A DNA stretch of 64,000 nt from Limnephilus marmoratus (lineage: Eukaryota > Arthropoda > Insecta > Trichoptera > Limnephilidae), in the NCBI GenBank assembly GCA_917880885.1, contig OU862923.1:29279770-29343769 (forward strand), in the 5' to 3' direction. Under the pieces are notes generated by a model that ran no database searches, had not been told where the DNA came from, and saw only the letters and a list, made by a program, of their open reading frames with translations. This document shows, piece after piece, positions 44,675 through 55,606 of this stretch (its first letter is position 1; the number at the start of each line of letters is the position of its first letter). A program made the position numbers and the translations under genes.

Positions 44675-44950
44675 TGCACTTCGATAATGTGTGCTCGACA
44701 TCTTTAATTTGTTCACATATCGAGCACATTGGAGAATCAGAGAGGCCTATCAAACACAATATTCTTCCCATTAGTGCATGTCCGGATTTTAATCTAAAAA
44801 TGATTCTCATTTCCGATCTTTTCTTTTTCGGAGCTTGTAATTATTGAATCTGTTTTGGACTAATTAGAACAATGCTCTCTATCCATAGAATAAAGAAGTA
44901 AACTAGAAGTGCCTTCCATACCAATTTGAATGGAAACATTTAGCCTAAAA

Positions 44951-45579
44951 GCCCAATTTGAATGGAAACATTTAGCTCTGTCTCACTTACACTTGCCTGA
45001 AATCGATCTCCATCCCATTTAAACTTCGTAAACACAGTTTTGTATTGGTCAAATATTTTTATCACGAAACACGCCCACAAGGCATTTCTTTTGTTCTCCT
45101 TTATTCTGTTTCTCCTTCATAAATTATCGTAACCGTTTATCTCCAACATCTCTGACATTATCATTTAAAAATACAGAATTTTCGTACATACTTACTAATT
45201 GTTTTTTTATGAATGGAAGCGGTTGGTTTTATAATTCATTGTTTAAAATATTTAAATTAACACTGTTTTTTTCGTAAAATCAACAAAGCATCGTGTAATT
45301 GTGGCTGATTACATGACCGTTTCCAGTGAAATTATCATTAGTGTAATCAAGGTGATGAACATTTCATGGTTCGTTTACCACCAAGCAAGCTTCTATGCAA
45401 GATCAACAACTTGTACGTTAAATCAACTAACATAATATTTGTATAGCGCAGTTTTGTGGGTTATTGCTCTTCAAGTGCGCTTAACTATAATAAACTTAAA
45501 AATAATCCTACGCTAGCTCCTTACACAACACAAGATCATGTAAACACAATTGCCACTTAATTTTATAACGGGTAAAATT
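44951..45579. other. Unassigned A+T-rich DNA
   Basis: No recognised feature. Confidence 0.5.
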
Positions 45580-45655
45580 TAAAATTGCACGTCGGGATTC
45601 GACCTCTGGGCTATGAGCTACTAGCAAATCCCCTACTGATACGTTGGCATTTAAG
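45580..45655 (-). tRNA. tRNA-like relic
   Basis: On the minus strand AGAGGTCGAATCCCGACG resembles a T-arm/B box and GTAGGGGATTTGCTAGTAGC could cover the D- and anticodon arms, but no complete cloverleaf forms. Probably a SINE head or pseudogene. Confidence 0.25.
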
Positions 45656-45691
45656 GGGTTAAATGGCATCAGCGTAAAATTATATTACGTT

Positions 45692-46169
45692 TGATAAGTT
45701 TTAAGATTTTCACGGCCAAAAGCTTTTTCGTTATTTGTTTTTGGGGTGTTATGCCGTGTTGCGCTACCTCCTTCTTTAGCCAACGTTTCGGACATCGTTT
45801 CACACATCTACCGTATCGCGTACCTATTTACAATCCCTAACGCGTTTCAGTCGCTTTAAATTTTCAATATCAAAATTTAAATATTTAGAAATAAAATTAT
45901 TAATTTCTAATATACACATCAGAAAGATTATGTTATCTAGATTTTAGAACAATTTTTGTTTTTGCAATGTGATAAAAAATAACCAATATAGAGGAATATT
46001 TAAAATGTACATTGTCGTTACCGCGACTGAATCGGTATAGGTTTTGTAAATACGCTACCGGATCTGCCGAATCTGCCCTGATGATGGACACTGCAACGAT
46101 GTCCGAAACGTTGGCTAAAGAAGGAGGTAGCGCAACACGGCATAACACCCCAAAAACAAATAACGAAAA
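45692..46169. mobile_element. Penelope-like terminal-repeat insertion (group P3) with 11 bp duplication
   Basis: TATATTACGTT lies directly outside both ends (45681-45691 and 46170-46180). About 75 bp at each end are inverted copies (CGTTATTTGTTTTTGGGGTG, GTTGCGCTACCTCC, TTTAGCCAACGTTTCGGACA). The right arm carries an intact hammerhead-like motif; the left arm keeps only its 3' half. No coding sequence between. Confidence 0.85.
46072..46117 (+). ncRNA. Hammerhead ribozyme motif (P3)
   Basis: CTGATGA at 46078-46084 (exact consensus), one extra T, stem II GGACA/TGTCC with a 9-base loop (46086-46104), GAAA 46105-46108, then CGTT with the predicted site GUU at T46112. Stem I GCC/GGC (46075-46077 with 46113-46115). 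Stem III ACGT is self-complementary. All core bases present; cleavage after U is less favoured than after C. Confidence 0.7.
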
Positions 46170-46180
46170 TATATTACGTT

Positions 46181-47637
46181 AGTTTATTTACATGAGGGAA
46201 ACGTCAATATTGTTTTATTTATCGTACAATAGGAAGAAGTAAACGGTCAGTTAATTTTCAAGTTCCATGTGGTCAGAGTTTATCATATTGTCCATAAAGT
46301 GAGTCGTTTTCTTTTTTTTCATCCGAAGCGAAATTCCTTGTGGTTAAATTGCAAAAAGATTTATTTATCTTTTAAAGCTGATTACACACGTGCAGTTATT
46401 TGGACTGAGTCCCTTTGGACGCGGTCTATATTAGGGAGACTTACCCACCGAGCCAAGCCACGCCGAGCATGGTCTTTTATTTTATCAATGTCACCATCGA
46501 GAGAACAACTCGAACTCTTGAATTTAAATCATGTTTTGTTACATATATTTACGGACTTCATTGTACAAAATCTATACAAGCACTTTGTTGAACCCAAAGT
46601 TAATGTAGTTTTATCGATTTGTCGTAATTGCTTTAGTTTACATTTTTTATTAATATTGTCATGTATTTAGTTTATCATTTTACATTAATTTGTATAATTT
46701 TCGGTAACTCACTTGATTCTAAGTAAAAGCTCAGCTGGGTATATTTTTCTACCATCCAGAACAGAGGTCATACTTACTAATCTAATGAATTTTATTCATG
46801 GTAAACGGATTTTGGCTCGGGGACCGCACACACGCGGTAGAGCCGGCAAGCCATTTTTCTGGGATTTGCCATATACGGCCGAGCCGAGCCCCAGCTTTTT
46901 GCTTAATTCGCCGAATATCAAGCGTAACCTGCCGATCCACACCGAGCCACACGAGTTTCTTTACGTACGATGAGTTTTGGCTCGGCCCGGGGCCATTTGC
47001 TCGTTGACTTTGCCATGTGTGAGAATTTAAAAGCAGCTAAAATCTAAATACTTTAGCCATTAACCACACAGGTTTTCACAGCTTAACTGTTTTACAACAC
47101 TGACGAAATACGTGGTTACTGTAACGCGCTTTAAAATACAGACACTTACAATCTGCGGAAGCTGTACAAAACTTCTGTACAAGGAGACTATGTCTTTCTT
47201 ACTAACCACATATTTTGCCTGCGTGAGAACTGTCAAAATAGTTATTACAGTAACGAGCGTTAAAACATGTGTGAAAATGTCATTATCGAATAGTATGGGT
47301 CCTTGGTGTATATTATTATTTTTTGCTGCATATTTTTGACAGTTTTATCTTACGGGACCGTTCGAAACGTGAGATTACGGTAACGCCGGTTCAGTTCAGC
47401 CCAATGTGACATGGAGAGCTTCAGCAACGTCATCAAAAGAAAGTGATTCCAAACGGCACACCTTCATTATCACCGCTGTCCATTTCTATTGGAGATATTA
47501 AATATTTACCTTTGCATGTATTTAAATGTAGCACAATGTATTTTATATCACGCAGGAATTTTTATTAGCAATATGAAAAATGATAAGGCACAAAATGATG
47601 CGAATAATTTTATTATCTTTCGTTTAATAATATTAAT
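46181..47637. other. Unassigned DNA with CGAGCC-rich and GTAACG-motif parts
   Basis: 46430-46470 and 46800-47005 are GC-richer with repeated CCGAGCC/GGCTCGG motifs and may be one MITE-like element (GATTACACACGTG at 46380, CCATGTGTGAG at 47015), but the ends do not match well. 47110-47390 holds three TTACNGTAACG motifs. Confidence 0.35.
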
Positions 47638-48338
47638 AATATTTGGCTAATTTATATAGCGCCGTTTTTGTGAAAAATCACCTCAAGGGCGCTGTACAAA
47701 TAAGTATTTAAAGGAATTAATATTACTGGCTTACAACTAAGATTTACAATTATAACTTGTGACTTACATTCTAAGACTTATAGCTAGAGACTTATTTTAC
47801 TGGCTTACAATTAAGATTTACAATTATAACTAGTGACTTACATCTAAGACTTATATAGCTAGTGACTTATGACTAAGACATATAAATGCTAACCTAAAGC
47901 AAGTGAATTAATAACATACATATTTACAATTAGATTAAGATTAGCGCCAGAAGAAGTAAGAAGAAAGAATAATACATAATATGTTTTGTAATGAGCACAC
48001 TTTGAAAACAAAAATAAAATTTTATGATACTCTCAGATAGGTATTTTTATTTAAGGGTATGAGAGCCCAAAAAGGTAGGTTTTTAATTTGGACTTAAATT
48101 CTCTTGGGCTTGTTATGCATCTAAGTTTCGGAGGGAGTTTATTCCAAGCCTTCGGCCCAGACACTCCGAAAGCGCGATCTCCAAATTTAGTATTTGGCTT
48201 GCGTTTAGGTTCCATTAGTTTGCCTATAGCTGATGAGGTTGCTGATCTAAGTGTTGACTGCCTCGGACCAGTATTTTCGGGGACACATAGTTCAGAGATG
48301 CTCAGAGGTTTCGTTATCATAATATTCTCTGAAGACAC
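47638..48338 (-). mobile_element. L2-like LINE fragment, copy 2
   Basis: Minus strand: about 85 codons ending ISELCVPENTG, GDRAFGVSGPKAWNKLP and FKSKLKTYLFGLSYP-stop, then a ~400 bp 3' UTR and the TGTACAGCGCCCTTGAGGTG / AACGGCGCTATATAAATTAG tail at 47640-47700. Closely related to 20217-21665 but more strongly truncated. The first residues of the open frame are not part of the LINE. Confidence 0.85.
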
Positions 48339-48339
48339 T

Positions 48340-49257
48340 TTTTCTGAAACTATTTATTTGTTGATAAAAAATCGTGTATCTTGCTAAAAGCTCTCGAATG
48401 GCGAAATCTGGCTTCATGAAATTTGCACAATTTTTGTAATTTCCAGGTCAACGCTACTTGTAGCCCGAAGCATATTTTTGAATGATTAATTGTCAAAACA
48501 TAAGACTATATACTATTTTACCCTTTCCATCGCCCATGCTGTTGTCATTGCGAAAATTCTTTCGTTGAGCTAGAAATTCCAGACGAAAAACGCTGTTCAA
48601 ATTTAATGAGAGTTAGTTTTTTCTGTTTAGATTTAAGATTTTCCCTTTAGAGGCGGTTAGGATTATTATGTGTACAATATTATTATATTAGTATTATTAT
48701 AACCTTGTCACGATGAATATGAAAATGCTAAAAAATCTATTGATTTAAATTATAGTTCGTTAATTCTTCCTTCCTCCTTTGACCGTCCGCTGAACTAACC
48801 GTGCCAAGCTGTACTGTACAGTGTATTTTTTATAGTACCTACCTTAATACCTAGAAATTTGAAAATACCCATCAATATTGTATTGTTATAACGCCGTTCG
48901 CAGTACAATAACATAATGCATTCGCGTATTTCATAAAGAAGTGCGCTACCGTCTGCATAACCAATTAAAATCGCTGGAATTCCTCGCCCGCCCTTCTGCG
49001 GCTCACGTGACTTGTTTATGGTCATAAATACCTCAGTCACCTCAGTTACCTCACTGCTGCAGCTGACCTGCGACCAGAGACTATCAATCTCACGACCTGT
49101 CAAAAGATTAATAAATTATATTATAGGTAGTTAGTTACTACTCAACTTAAACCCAAGACAAAAACACCGTTGAAGTTTTTGAATAATTATTATTTTCAAC
49201 ATTACTGTGTATATGTTGTACTATTATGATGTACTTTGTGCTACTCACCTAATATAA
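48340..49257. other. Unassigned DNA
   Basis: No recognised element. Confidence 0.45.
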
Positions 49258-49558
49258 AGGTGTCCCAAAATTAACGCAAGATTTGAATTTGCCGCCATTT
49301 GTGCAGCAAATTGTTGGCAACCCTGAAAAAAAAACAAATTTGTCAGCTAAGAGTTTAGGGTTAGTAAAAATGAAGCGTTACACGATACAACAACGTGTTT
49401 TCAGCCCGTCAAACAATTCAATATCTGCATGAGACATTTTCTGGTCGTGTACTCTCTGTACACGTGTGTTTAGGTGCTCAGAATTGGCCCCCTAGATCGT
49501 GTAATTTAACACCATTAGATTTCTTTTAATGGGTATAAATATTTGAAGTCAAAGGTCA

Positions 49559-50237
49559 ATGTCAACAAAGCTCAGAACGGCATCCATTGCCCTGGTTTTC
49601 TCAGCAGCTGAATACTGTGCTCCAGAATGGGCCAGAAGCGCCCACTCTTCCATGGTCGACGTTCAGCTTAATGCCACAATGCGAACCATCAGCGGTACCT
49701 TAAAATCGACTCGTCTTCCTTGGCTCCCCGTACTTGCAAATATAACCCCGCCAAATATCAGGCGAGAGATTGCAACACTGAGGGAATACAAGAAGGCGCT
49801 GCAAAAAAGCGAAATACCCTTGCACGATGATGTTTCTCACCCGGCATGCCGCTTAAGTCTGGAAAACCCTTCTGGACGGCAGGAGAAAGACTCCTTCGAA
49901 CATCTCTCACCCCAGAAGATAGGTGGAAGCTTGATCAGCCAACGTCAAAAACGCCCATCTCGTTCAAGACCCCACTGAGGGATAGCCTGAGTTCTCATTG
50001 CCTCGCAAACTCTGGACTGCCATCAATAGGATAAGGTGCTCCCATAGCCGTTGTGATCACATGACGCATAGATGGGGCCTTAAAGAGTCGGCGATGTGTG
50101 AATGCGGTGCGGTGCAGACCACCGAACATGTGGTCAACGAATGCCCGCTCCATTCATTCCCCGGCGGGATTGATGAGGTCCACAGGGCAACGCCTGAGGC
50201 CCTAGACTGGCTCGCAGACCTAGATGTCCCCCTCTGA
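49559..50237 (+). pseudogene. LINE ORF2 C-terminus with two frameshifts
   Basis: Three successive frames: SIALVFSAAEYCAPEWARSA, then LNATMRTISGTLKSTRLPWL and PPNIRREIATLREYKKAL; then a short middle frame; then PRKLWTAINRIRCSHSRC, HRWGLKESAMCECGAVQTTE and HVVNECPL, ending DWLADLDVPL-stop. A-E-Y-x-x-P-x-W-x-x-S-A-H and C-x-C-G-x-x-Q-T-x-x-H-x-x-x-x-C-P are typical of a widespread insect jockey/RTE-like LINE family with a C-terminal Cys/His knuckle. The first codons belong to the target sequence. Confidence 0.8.
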
Positions 50238-50264
50238 CTCCCCACCATACGAAAGAAGAAGAAG
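49570..50264 (+). mobile_element. LINE inserted in the mariner element, 12 bp duplication
   Basis: AATGTCAACAAA occurs at 49558-49569 and 50265-50276, exactly bounding a 695 bp insertion that ends in GAAAGAAGAAGAAG. 5'-truncated non-LTR element. Confidence 0.9.
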
Positions 50265-50672
50265 AATGTCAACAAACCCACAAACACCCGCGCATTACAG
50301 GAGGAAATTAAACGCTGCATCAGCGAAATTCAGCCACATTTACGCAGAATGGTAATGGAAAATTTCGACAAAAGAGTGCATATGTGCCAGCAAAGCCGTG
50401 GAGACCATTTGCCCGATGTTTATTCCATAAATAACTCTATCCTATATACTTTATGATTCACTTTAAAAAAATAACCTTACGACTAAAAACTGTTTTTTCT
50501 ATTTAATTCACATCTTGCGTTAATTTTGGGACACCCTATACTATAATACTTCTTTAAAACACCTCTTTAAAACACTTCTTTAAAACACGCTTCTTTAAAA
50601 ACACTCACTAAAAGTTCTCGTTCTCCTAGTGAGGTGTTCACAAAACATTACTACACCATTTACATACAGTTA

Positions 50673-50835
50673 GGACGGGTTGTTTCACAGAATTTGAACA
50701 ATTCATCAAATTCCAAATTCAACAGCCGGCCCACCATGAAAAATAATAACATAACATAATAGAACTTTCACAGATCCTTGAACATTGACTCTGAAATTTG
50801 AAGAAATTGATCAAATTAAGTGAAACGACCCGTCC
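50673..50835. mobile_element. MITE, GGGTTGTTTCAC family, copy 2
   Basis: GGACGGGTTGTTTCACAGAA and inverted GGACGGGTCGTTTCACTTAA ends, TTA directly outside both (50670-50672, 50836-50838). Related to 39928-40144; TTA suggests PIF/Harbinger. Confidence 0.8.
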
Positions 50836-50838
50836 TTA

Positions 50839-51589
50839 CTCATTAGTCATTACCTTACCTTACCATGCAATTTTTTTTAATTCGTGACAATTTATCACAC
50901 AATTCTGGACCTAACGACAGCCCAAAAAGTCTGTAGGCATGTAGGTACGTAATTGTAATTTTTAACATAATTTAAAGTCGATTTATCAGAAACTTGCGCT
51001 ATGTTTGTAAACCTAGCTTACACGTATTGTATTGCATAATTCATAAAAAGCATTATTCTCAATATTAATACCATTATTTGAAAGTATAGTTCCATAACAC
51101 CTTCATAGGTAGCTGTATAAAATATATTTTAAAATAATATTTATTATCAGCCAGCTGAGAATAATGGTTATTTGAATTCTAAACTGCCCTCAATATAATA
51201 TGGATATGAATATTTCTCCACACGAAACGCTAAAGTGTAATACTTTATTGGTATCGGGCGCGTTATTTACGAAATGCCGACGTCAAACCATAATGTCGAA
51301 AGGCGGGCCATTGTTACCAATTTGTAGGTTTACACTTTGTATATTGTTATCAGTGGCGTAGCGACAGTTTGGGCAACGAATGAGCAAATATTACATATAC
51401 ACACCACATCCCTCCAAAGATGACGTAATTCTAATGTGTTAGATTAGAAACTAAACTAATTCCAAAATTCATATGTTCCTTCACTTACCAACTGGGCGTT
51501 CGCTTTGTTAATAGTTTAATTTTTTATTTGTGCTGTTTATTTTTGTACATATTTTGGACACTGATTTGTTTTAATTAACCACCATTATT
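50839..51589. other. Unassigned A+T-rich DNA
   Basis: No recognised feature. Confidence 0.5.
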
Positions 51590-51936
51590 ATTCCATGAAA
51601 ACAGTATTAATCTACAAAAGTGACGTCGATGTACATTTTTCAGGTCAAAATGATGATGCATGTCTTTTTCCCGTGCATCCCCGTTCCCTTCCACCTTCCC
51701 CCTCCCTCGTGTCTGGACCTCTCCACAAACCCCACCGTCCCCCTGCCTTTCCTCCCTGCCGCTAAAATATATGAAATACACACATTTTCATTTATACAAA
51801 TTTCATAACGCCAGAGTTTATCATTGTATACAGCCTATGTTACTCGCCCTTAATGTAGCTTTTTATTAGTGAAAGAATTTTTCAAATCGGTTCAGTAGTT
51901 TCGGTGCCTATTCAATGCAAACAAACAAACAATATA
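51590..51936. mobile_element. Helitron-like or SINE-like repeat with pyrimidine tract
   Basis: The C/T-rich 51680-51760 followed by CAAATTTCATAACGCCAGAG matches 10655-10740. Then CAAATCGGTTCAGTAGTTTC and AATGCAAACAAACAAACAA, a motif common in dispersed insect repeats. Both ends uncertain. Confidence 0.4.
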
Positions 51937-52317
51937 CAGGGTGTCCGGGGGTAAAGTGCATTAACTTCGGGAGGTGATTCTACATGATAGTACAAGTAAA
52001 AAAGATAAATAACTTTTTTCGAAATTCCAACTTTTAGGGGTACTTTTGAGGTAAAAACATATAATTAGTCCGGCGTGTGTTAAATTTATTATTGTTACGA
52101 TACGCTGTTACGATACGGGCCAATCACATTCGAGTCGGGCGCCCGGCAGGCTCTCAGCAAGTAAGATCATACCTCACACTAAGGATTTTTAGTAGGTACG
52201 TCTTTTTGTATGGGAAAAAAAAGTTGGAATTTCGGAAAGAGTTGTTAATCTTTTTTACCCCTACCATCATGTAGAATCACCTCCCGAAGTTAATGCACTT
52301 TACCCCCGGACACCCTG
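51937..52317. mobile_element. Tc1/mariner-type MITE, copy 2
   Basis: CAGGGTGTCCGGGGGTAAAG ends with ~50 bp inverted repeats; very similar to 32357-32729 throughout, including GGGCGCCCGGCAGGCTCTCA. TA on the left, AA on the right of the element. Confidence 0.85.
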
Positions 52318-52696
52318 AATATAATATATAATAATAAATAGATTACTTGCATATTTACTTTTGGTGTGAAGGATTTTGCCCACGGTCAGGAAGTTTGTCG
52401 CTACGCCAGTCATGTTCTGAGAAAATGTTCGGACCAATGCAGTAGGTAACAATATTCACATTTACAGCGTCGATATCAATTCACAATTTTCGTTCAATTT
52501 CGCAACTTAATTAATAATTGAAACTGTAACCATTGTTAATAATGCATTTAAGTATACAGTTTTTTTTTCCTTTTTATTTGGCCATCGATTCAAAGGGCAG
52601 AGAAAGGAAGTACTATTTTATAATTAAAGATATATTTTATATTTTATTATATATTTTATTATTATATATTTTATTACTAAAGATAAAGACCATAAA

Positions 52697-53044
52697 TTGA
52701 CTAATTCCGGAATATATAAACTCAAATGCAATGATTGTCCCTCATTTTATATTGTAAAAACCACTCGTAATTTTGAAATCCGAATCAAAGAACATTTAAG
52801 GTGTCTTAATAATAATAATTTTTCTGAGTTTGCTAACCATATCATTGAAAATAACCATAGTTTTGAAAAAAATACAGGGATAAATATTCTTCATATTAAT
52901 CATAAAGGAAAACGTTTAGATAACTTAGAAGCCTTGGAAATTAAAAAATCCCTTAAAAATAATGAATCTATTATCAACAAACAAAAAATATTGTCATATA
53001 GCCCAATCATGGATTTGTTCCCCTACCCACCCACTCTACACTAA
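52697..53044 (+). pseudogene. Penelope-like GIY-YIG endonuclease domain
   Basis: 115 codons open to the natural stop. SGIYKLKCNDCPSFYIVKTT holds GIY and the PLE Cys pair, but the second motif reads YIV instead of YIG. NFEIRIKEHLRC gives the conserved Arg and Glu-His region. Then LDNLEALEIKKSLKN and SYSPIMDLFPYP close the protein. The reverse transcriptase is missing through 5' truncation; the Met is not a true start. YIG to YIV would be expected to harm nuclease activity. Confidence 0.85.
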
Positions 53045-53133
53045 TACCTACCTACCCAATCTACATTATTATCTAGCAACAGCTCCACCCCTACCATAAT
53101 AAAACATTGTTTGAAACTGTCAAATTAGTATAA

Positions 53134-53180
53134 GCTTTCCCTGACGAAGGAACGTTTGTTCCGAAACCGGTCGGATTTGC
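53134..53180 (+). ncRNA. Hammerhead ribozyme motif (P1)
   Basis: CTGACGA 53141-53147, one extra A, stem II GGAAC (53149-53153)/GTTCC (53158-53162) around GTTT, GAAA 53163-53166, CCGGTC with predicted cleavage after C53172. Stem I starts TCC/GGA. The motif sits ~100 bp downstream of the endonuclease stop, in the PLE terminal repeat, where hammerheads are known to occur. Confidence 0.75.
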
Positions 53181-53278
53181 ACATCAAATAAGTGGTTTAT
53201 ACAAAGTAAAATTATTTCATTATTATATAATGGATAACCACAAAGTAATAGCTACATTAAAAAATATACTATTTTATA

Positions 53279-53882
53279 TTTTTATGTTCTTGTTAAAAAG
53301 TAAATTTTCTTTTGTCATTTTTTATTTTTTATAGGAATTCCGTACAAGAGTCCCAAATAAGTTTAATGTCCAAAATACCTCAATTAATTTGATCGCAATA
53401 TTAAGTACCAGATCTCCAAATACCACATGATCTGCCTGGGCGTATAGTATATGGTAATTGGTCCAGAGAAACTGTGGTATCCAGTAGGCCGCGATGTCAA
53501 TTGCCGGGTCAATTAGTTTAGATTGAGCAAATTCTAAGTTTTGCTGCATCTCTTCATCGTCTGCCTCGCGTGTCATGGACCAAAATTACACGGTTCGGGT
53601 GTGCTCGTTCATACCGAGCGTTCGTGAGAATGCACAAAGGGAATTAATTGAAGCAAATGGATACGCTGGAAGTATGGAGCAAACAGCATGAGCTAATCCA
53701 GGAGGGCGTAGAATTTAATCGTACAGCCAGAAATGTGCACCTTAATATTACTTTAATGGATCTCGTTTTTACGTATTTTATTTGTTAAATTATTTTTTGT
53801 TTTGTGATTTCATCGTTGCCTTTTTCAACAGTGTGAAGCCGTTTATAATAAGTTCGGCAATCAACATCACCTGATTGTATGG
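53279..53882. other. Unassigned DNA
   Basis: CGTACAAGAGTCCCAAATAA near 53340 may be a family A scrap; nothing else. Confidence 0.4.
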
Positions 53883-54702
53883 TGGGCTTGTTGAAAAAGT
53901 ATCGATATATCGATGTATCGATATTTGTAATTCAATACATCGATATTTTTAGCCGATATATTTTGATCCGATATATCGATACAAAATATCCAATATCGAA
54001 AACTGTATCAAATACGATATTTTTATTTATTTATGTAACTAAAGTCACTAGAATCCAAAACCGTATGGGAACGAACGGAAAAACGTAACTGTATTGGTTC
54101 ATGACATCTGGCGGTTGAAATTTTAACTATTAATAGCTTACAAATCTATTGTCTTTGCATTAGTATTTGTGATCACTAATACTGTCTCATATGTGTAGGT
54201 ACATACATAGAAATGTATGCTATTTTTCGCCATTTTTTTTATAAGCCACTCCTATGTGTTGGTTCCCAATTGTCTATGATTATTGACTTTGCCTTGTTCC
54301 AAACACGAAGTCCTTTTTGACAGATTAATACACCAATAGAATGTTACTGAGACGCATACAAACTTTGTATGCGTCTCAGTTTTATTACATATAAGTTAGA
54401 AGACAGCTTTTAAGTTTTTGATATTTTTGTAACTATTATCTAATAAAAATGAATACTGATAAAAATACCTTCATTTTTATTGAGATTTTTGTACATTAAA
54501 ATAATGCACATTGTGTATAAAAATTACTATTGATAATTTTGAGCTGAATTCACTATTATTTTAAAAACACAAAATCTTTTGAAAATTTGACCGATATATC
54601 GATAAATCGATATTTTTTCCTCGATATATCGACGTCGATATTGATATTTTAATAAATATCGATACATCGATATATCGTTATTTTTTTCACTTTCTACATC
54701 CC
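53883..54702. mobile_element. hAT-like element with TATCGATA subterminal repeats
   Basis: TGTATGG lies outside both ends (53876-53882, 54703-54709). The right end is (inverted) CAGGGATGTAGAAAGTG; the left is a diverged TGGGCTTGTTGAAAAAG. Both subterminal regions are filled with TATCGATA/ATCGATAT repeats. A 35 bp palindrome is in the middle. No transposase frame. Confidence 0.65.
54346..54380. repeat. Perfect 17 bp palindrome arms, 1 bp centre
   Basis: ACTGAGACGCATACAAA, one C, then TTTGTATGCGTCTCAGT. Perfect dyad lying centrally in the hAT-like element 53883-54702. Confidence 0.9.
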
Positions 54703-54709
54703 TGTATGG

Positions 54710-55504
54710 GCCGATATTATTTGAAATGAAAATTATATATTTGTGACTTAGTTGTGTCAGGAATTAATATATCTCGCTACCTTTTTATCGAAATTTTACA
54801 TGAAACCAGTGCTGCCATTTAACAATTTTAGAAACAGGAACGCATTCTCTTATTCGGAATCTAACATTTAAGGCACCACACCACGGTATTTTTTCGTTTT
54901 GCTATTTCTTTTATTTTATTTTCGGCAAAGAAGAATCTCACCATATGTACGAGTATGTTTTAAAGAATTTTGTAAAATTGGCGGAGATCAGCTTTTAATG
55001 TGAAACCATTTAAAACAGTTTGTATGTTGAATTATCCTTTAGCAAATCTTTGAACGCTCCTTTGTCGAAACTACGTTTTTCAACCTGGTTGACAACATAT
55101 TAAAAAAAAACGAGTGTGCTTTAGAACACACGACTGAAGTAAAACTTCTTTAGCTCCATCTATATGTACAGACAATAGGCCTGCACTGTGACTTAGATAT
55201 ACGAAACGTAACTGGCTATGAGAGAAAGAGAGAAAGAAAATGTGTGCTCGCACCTCTCTCTCTTGCCCCTACAGTAATATACGAAACGTAACTCTCTCTC
55301 TTTCTATATTCACTAACTTATATCTCCCTCCCAACCGTTCGCCACTTTTCGTAACCATCTCGTCACGCATTCGCCAGCTTACTTCAAAAACTATTCATCC
55401 GATGTGCATGCACCAAGTCTTTAACTGTTTGAAAATCCAGTCTCTGTGGCACCACGTAGGGGAATTTTGACATCTAAAAAAAAATTTTTAGATATCAAAA
55501 ATTT
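54710..55504. other. Unassigned DNA with a scrap of the 19440 repeat
   Basis: GAAGTAAAACTTCTTTAGCTCC near 55135 and two ATACGAAACGTAACT motifs (55199, 55278) with CT-rich runs. Otherwise nothing. Confidence 0.35.
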
Positions 55505-55606
55505 TCTTTCAAAAAAAGACCCTCCACACAGCATCCCCAAAGATGACACAAGGCCTGAAAGGAATTATTTTCCTCAGGGCCTCCTCCTGTATGGTGCTAA
55601 TGTAAA
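55505..55606 (+). mobile_element. SINE-like 3' tail fragment
   Basis: AAGACCCTCCACACAGCATC, CCCAAAGATGACACAAGGCC, TCAGGGCCTCCTCCTGTATG, GCTAATGTAAAAA. The same tail as the complete copies. Confidence 0.7.

Larger units (their letters stand above)
43647..44950 (-). pseudogene. Jockey-like LINE C-terminus, split by a TTAA element
   Basis: Minus strand 44830-44675 encodes SEMRIIFRLKSGHALMGRI, GLSDSPMCSIC and EHTLSKC; minus 43784-43647 continues with 45 more codons, ending FIRSCKLENI-stop. The two halves are in the same frame when the 894 bp element is removed leaving one TTAA. L-(K/R)-(S/T)-G-H-x-x-(L) then C-x2-C...H-x4-C is the Cys/His knuckle at the end of jockey/R1-like ORF2. Upstream to ~44950 the frame is broken and carries a small duplication (ATTTGAATGGAAACATTTAG twice). 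Confidence 0.8.
49258..50537 (+). mobile_element. mariner-like element, internally deleted and interrupted
   Basis: Inverted ends of ~30 bp: AGGTGTCCCAAAATTAACGC then AAGATTTGAAT, and inverted AGGGTGTCCCAAAATTAACG then CAAGATGTGAAT. Inside, MKRYTIQQRVF is a transposase N-terminus. After a deletion, the frame ETFSGRVLS, QNWPPRSCNLTPLDFF is the region around the third catalytic residue. After the LINE insertion come RALQEEIKRCISEIQP and MVMENFDKRVHMC. WPPRSxxLTPLDFFLWG is diagnostic for mariner-type transposases. Not functional. Confidence 0.85.
52624..53266 (+). mobile_element. Penelope-like element (P1) with 12 bp duplication
   Basis: TACTATTTTATA lies exactly outside both ends (52612-52623, 53267-53278). 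The 643 bp insertion starts with A+T-rich sequence, then the endonuclease frame, a ~100 bp 3' UTR and a terminal repeat ending AGCTACATTAAAAAA. Same group as 37231-38396, same orientation throughout, 5'-truncated. Confidence 0.9.
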
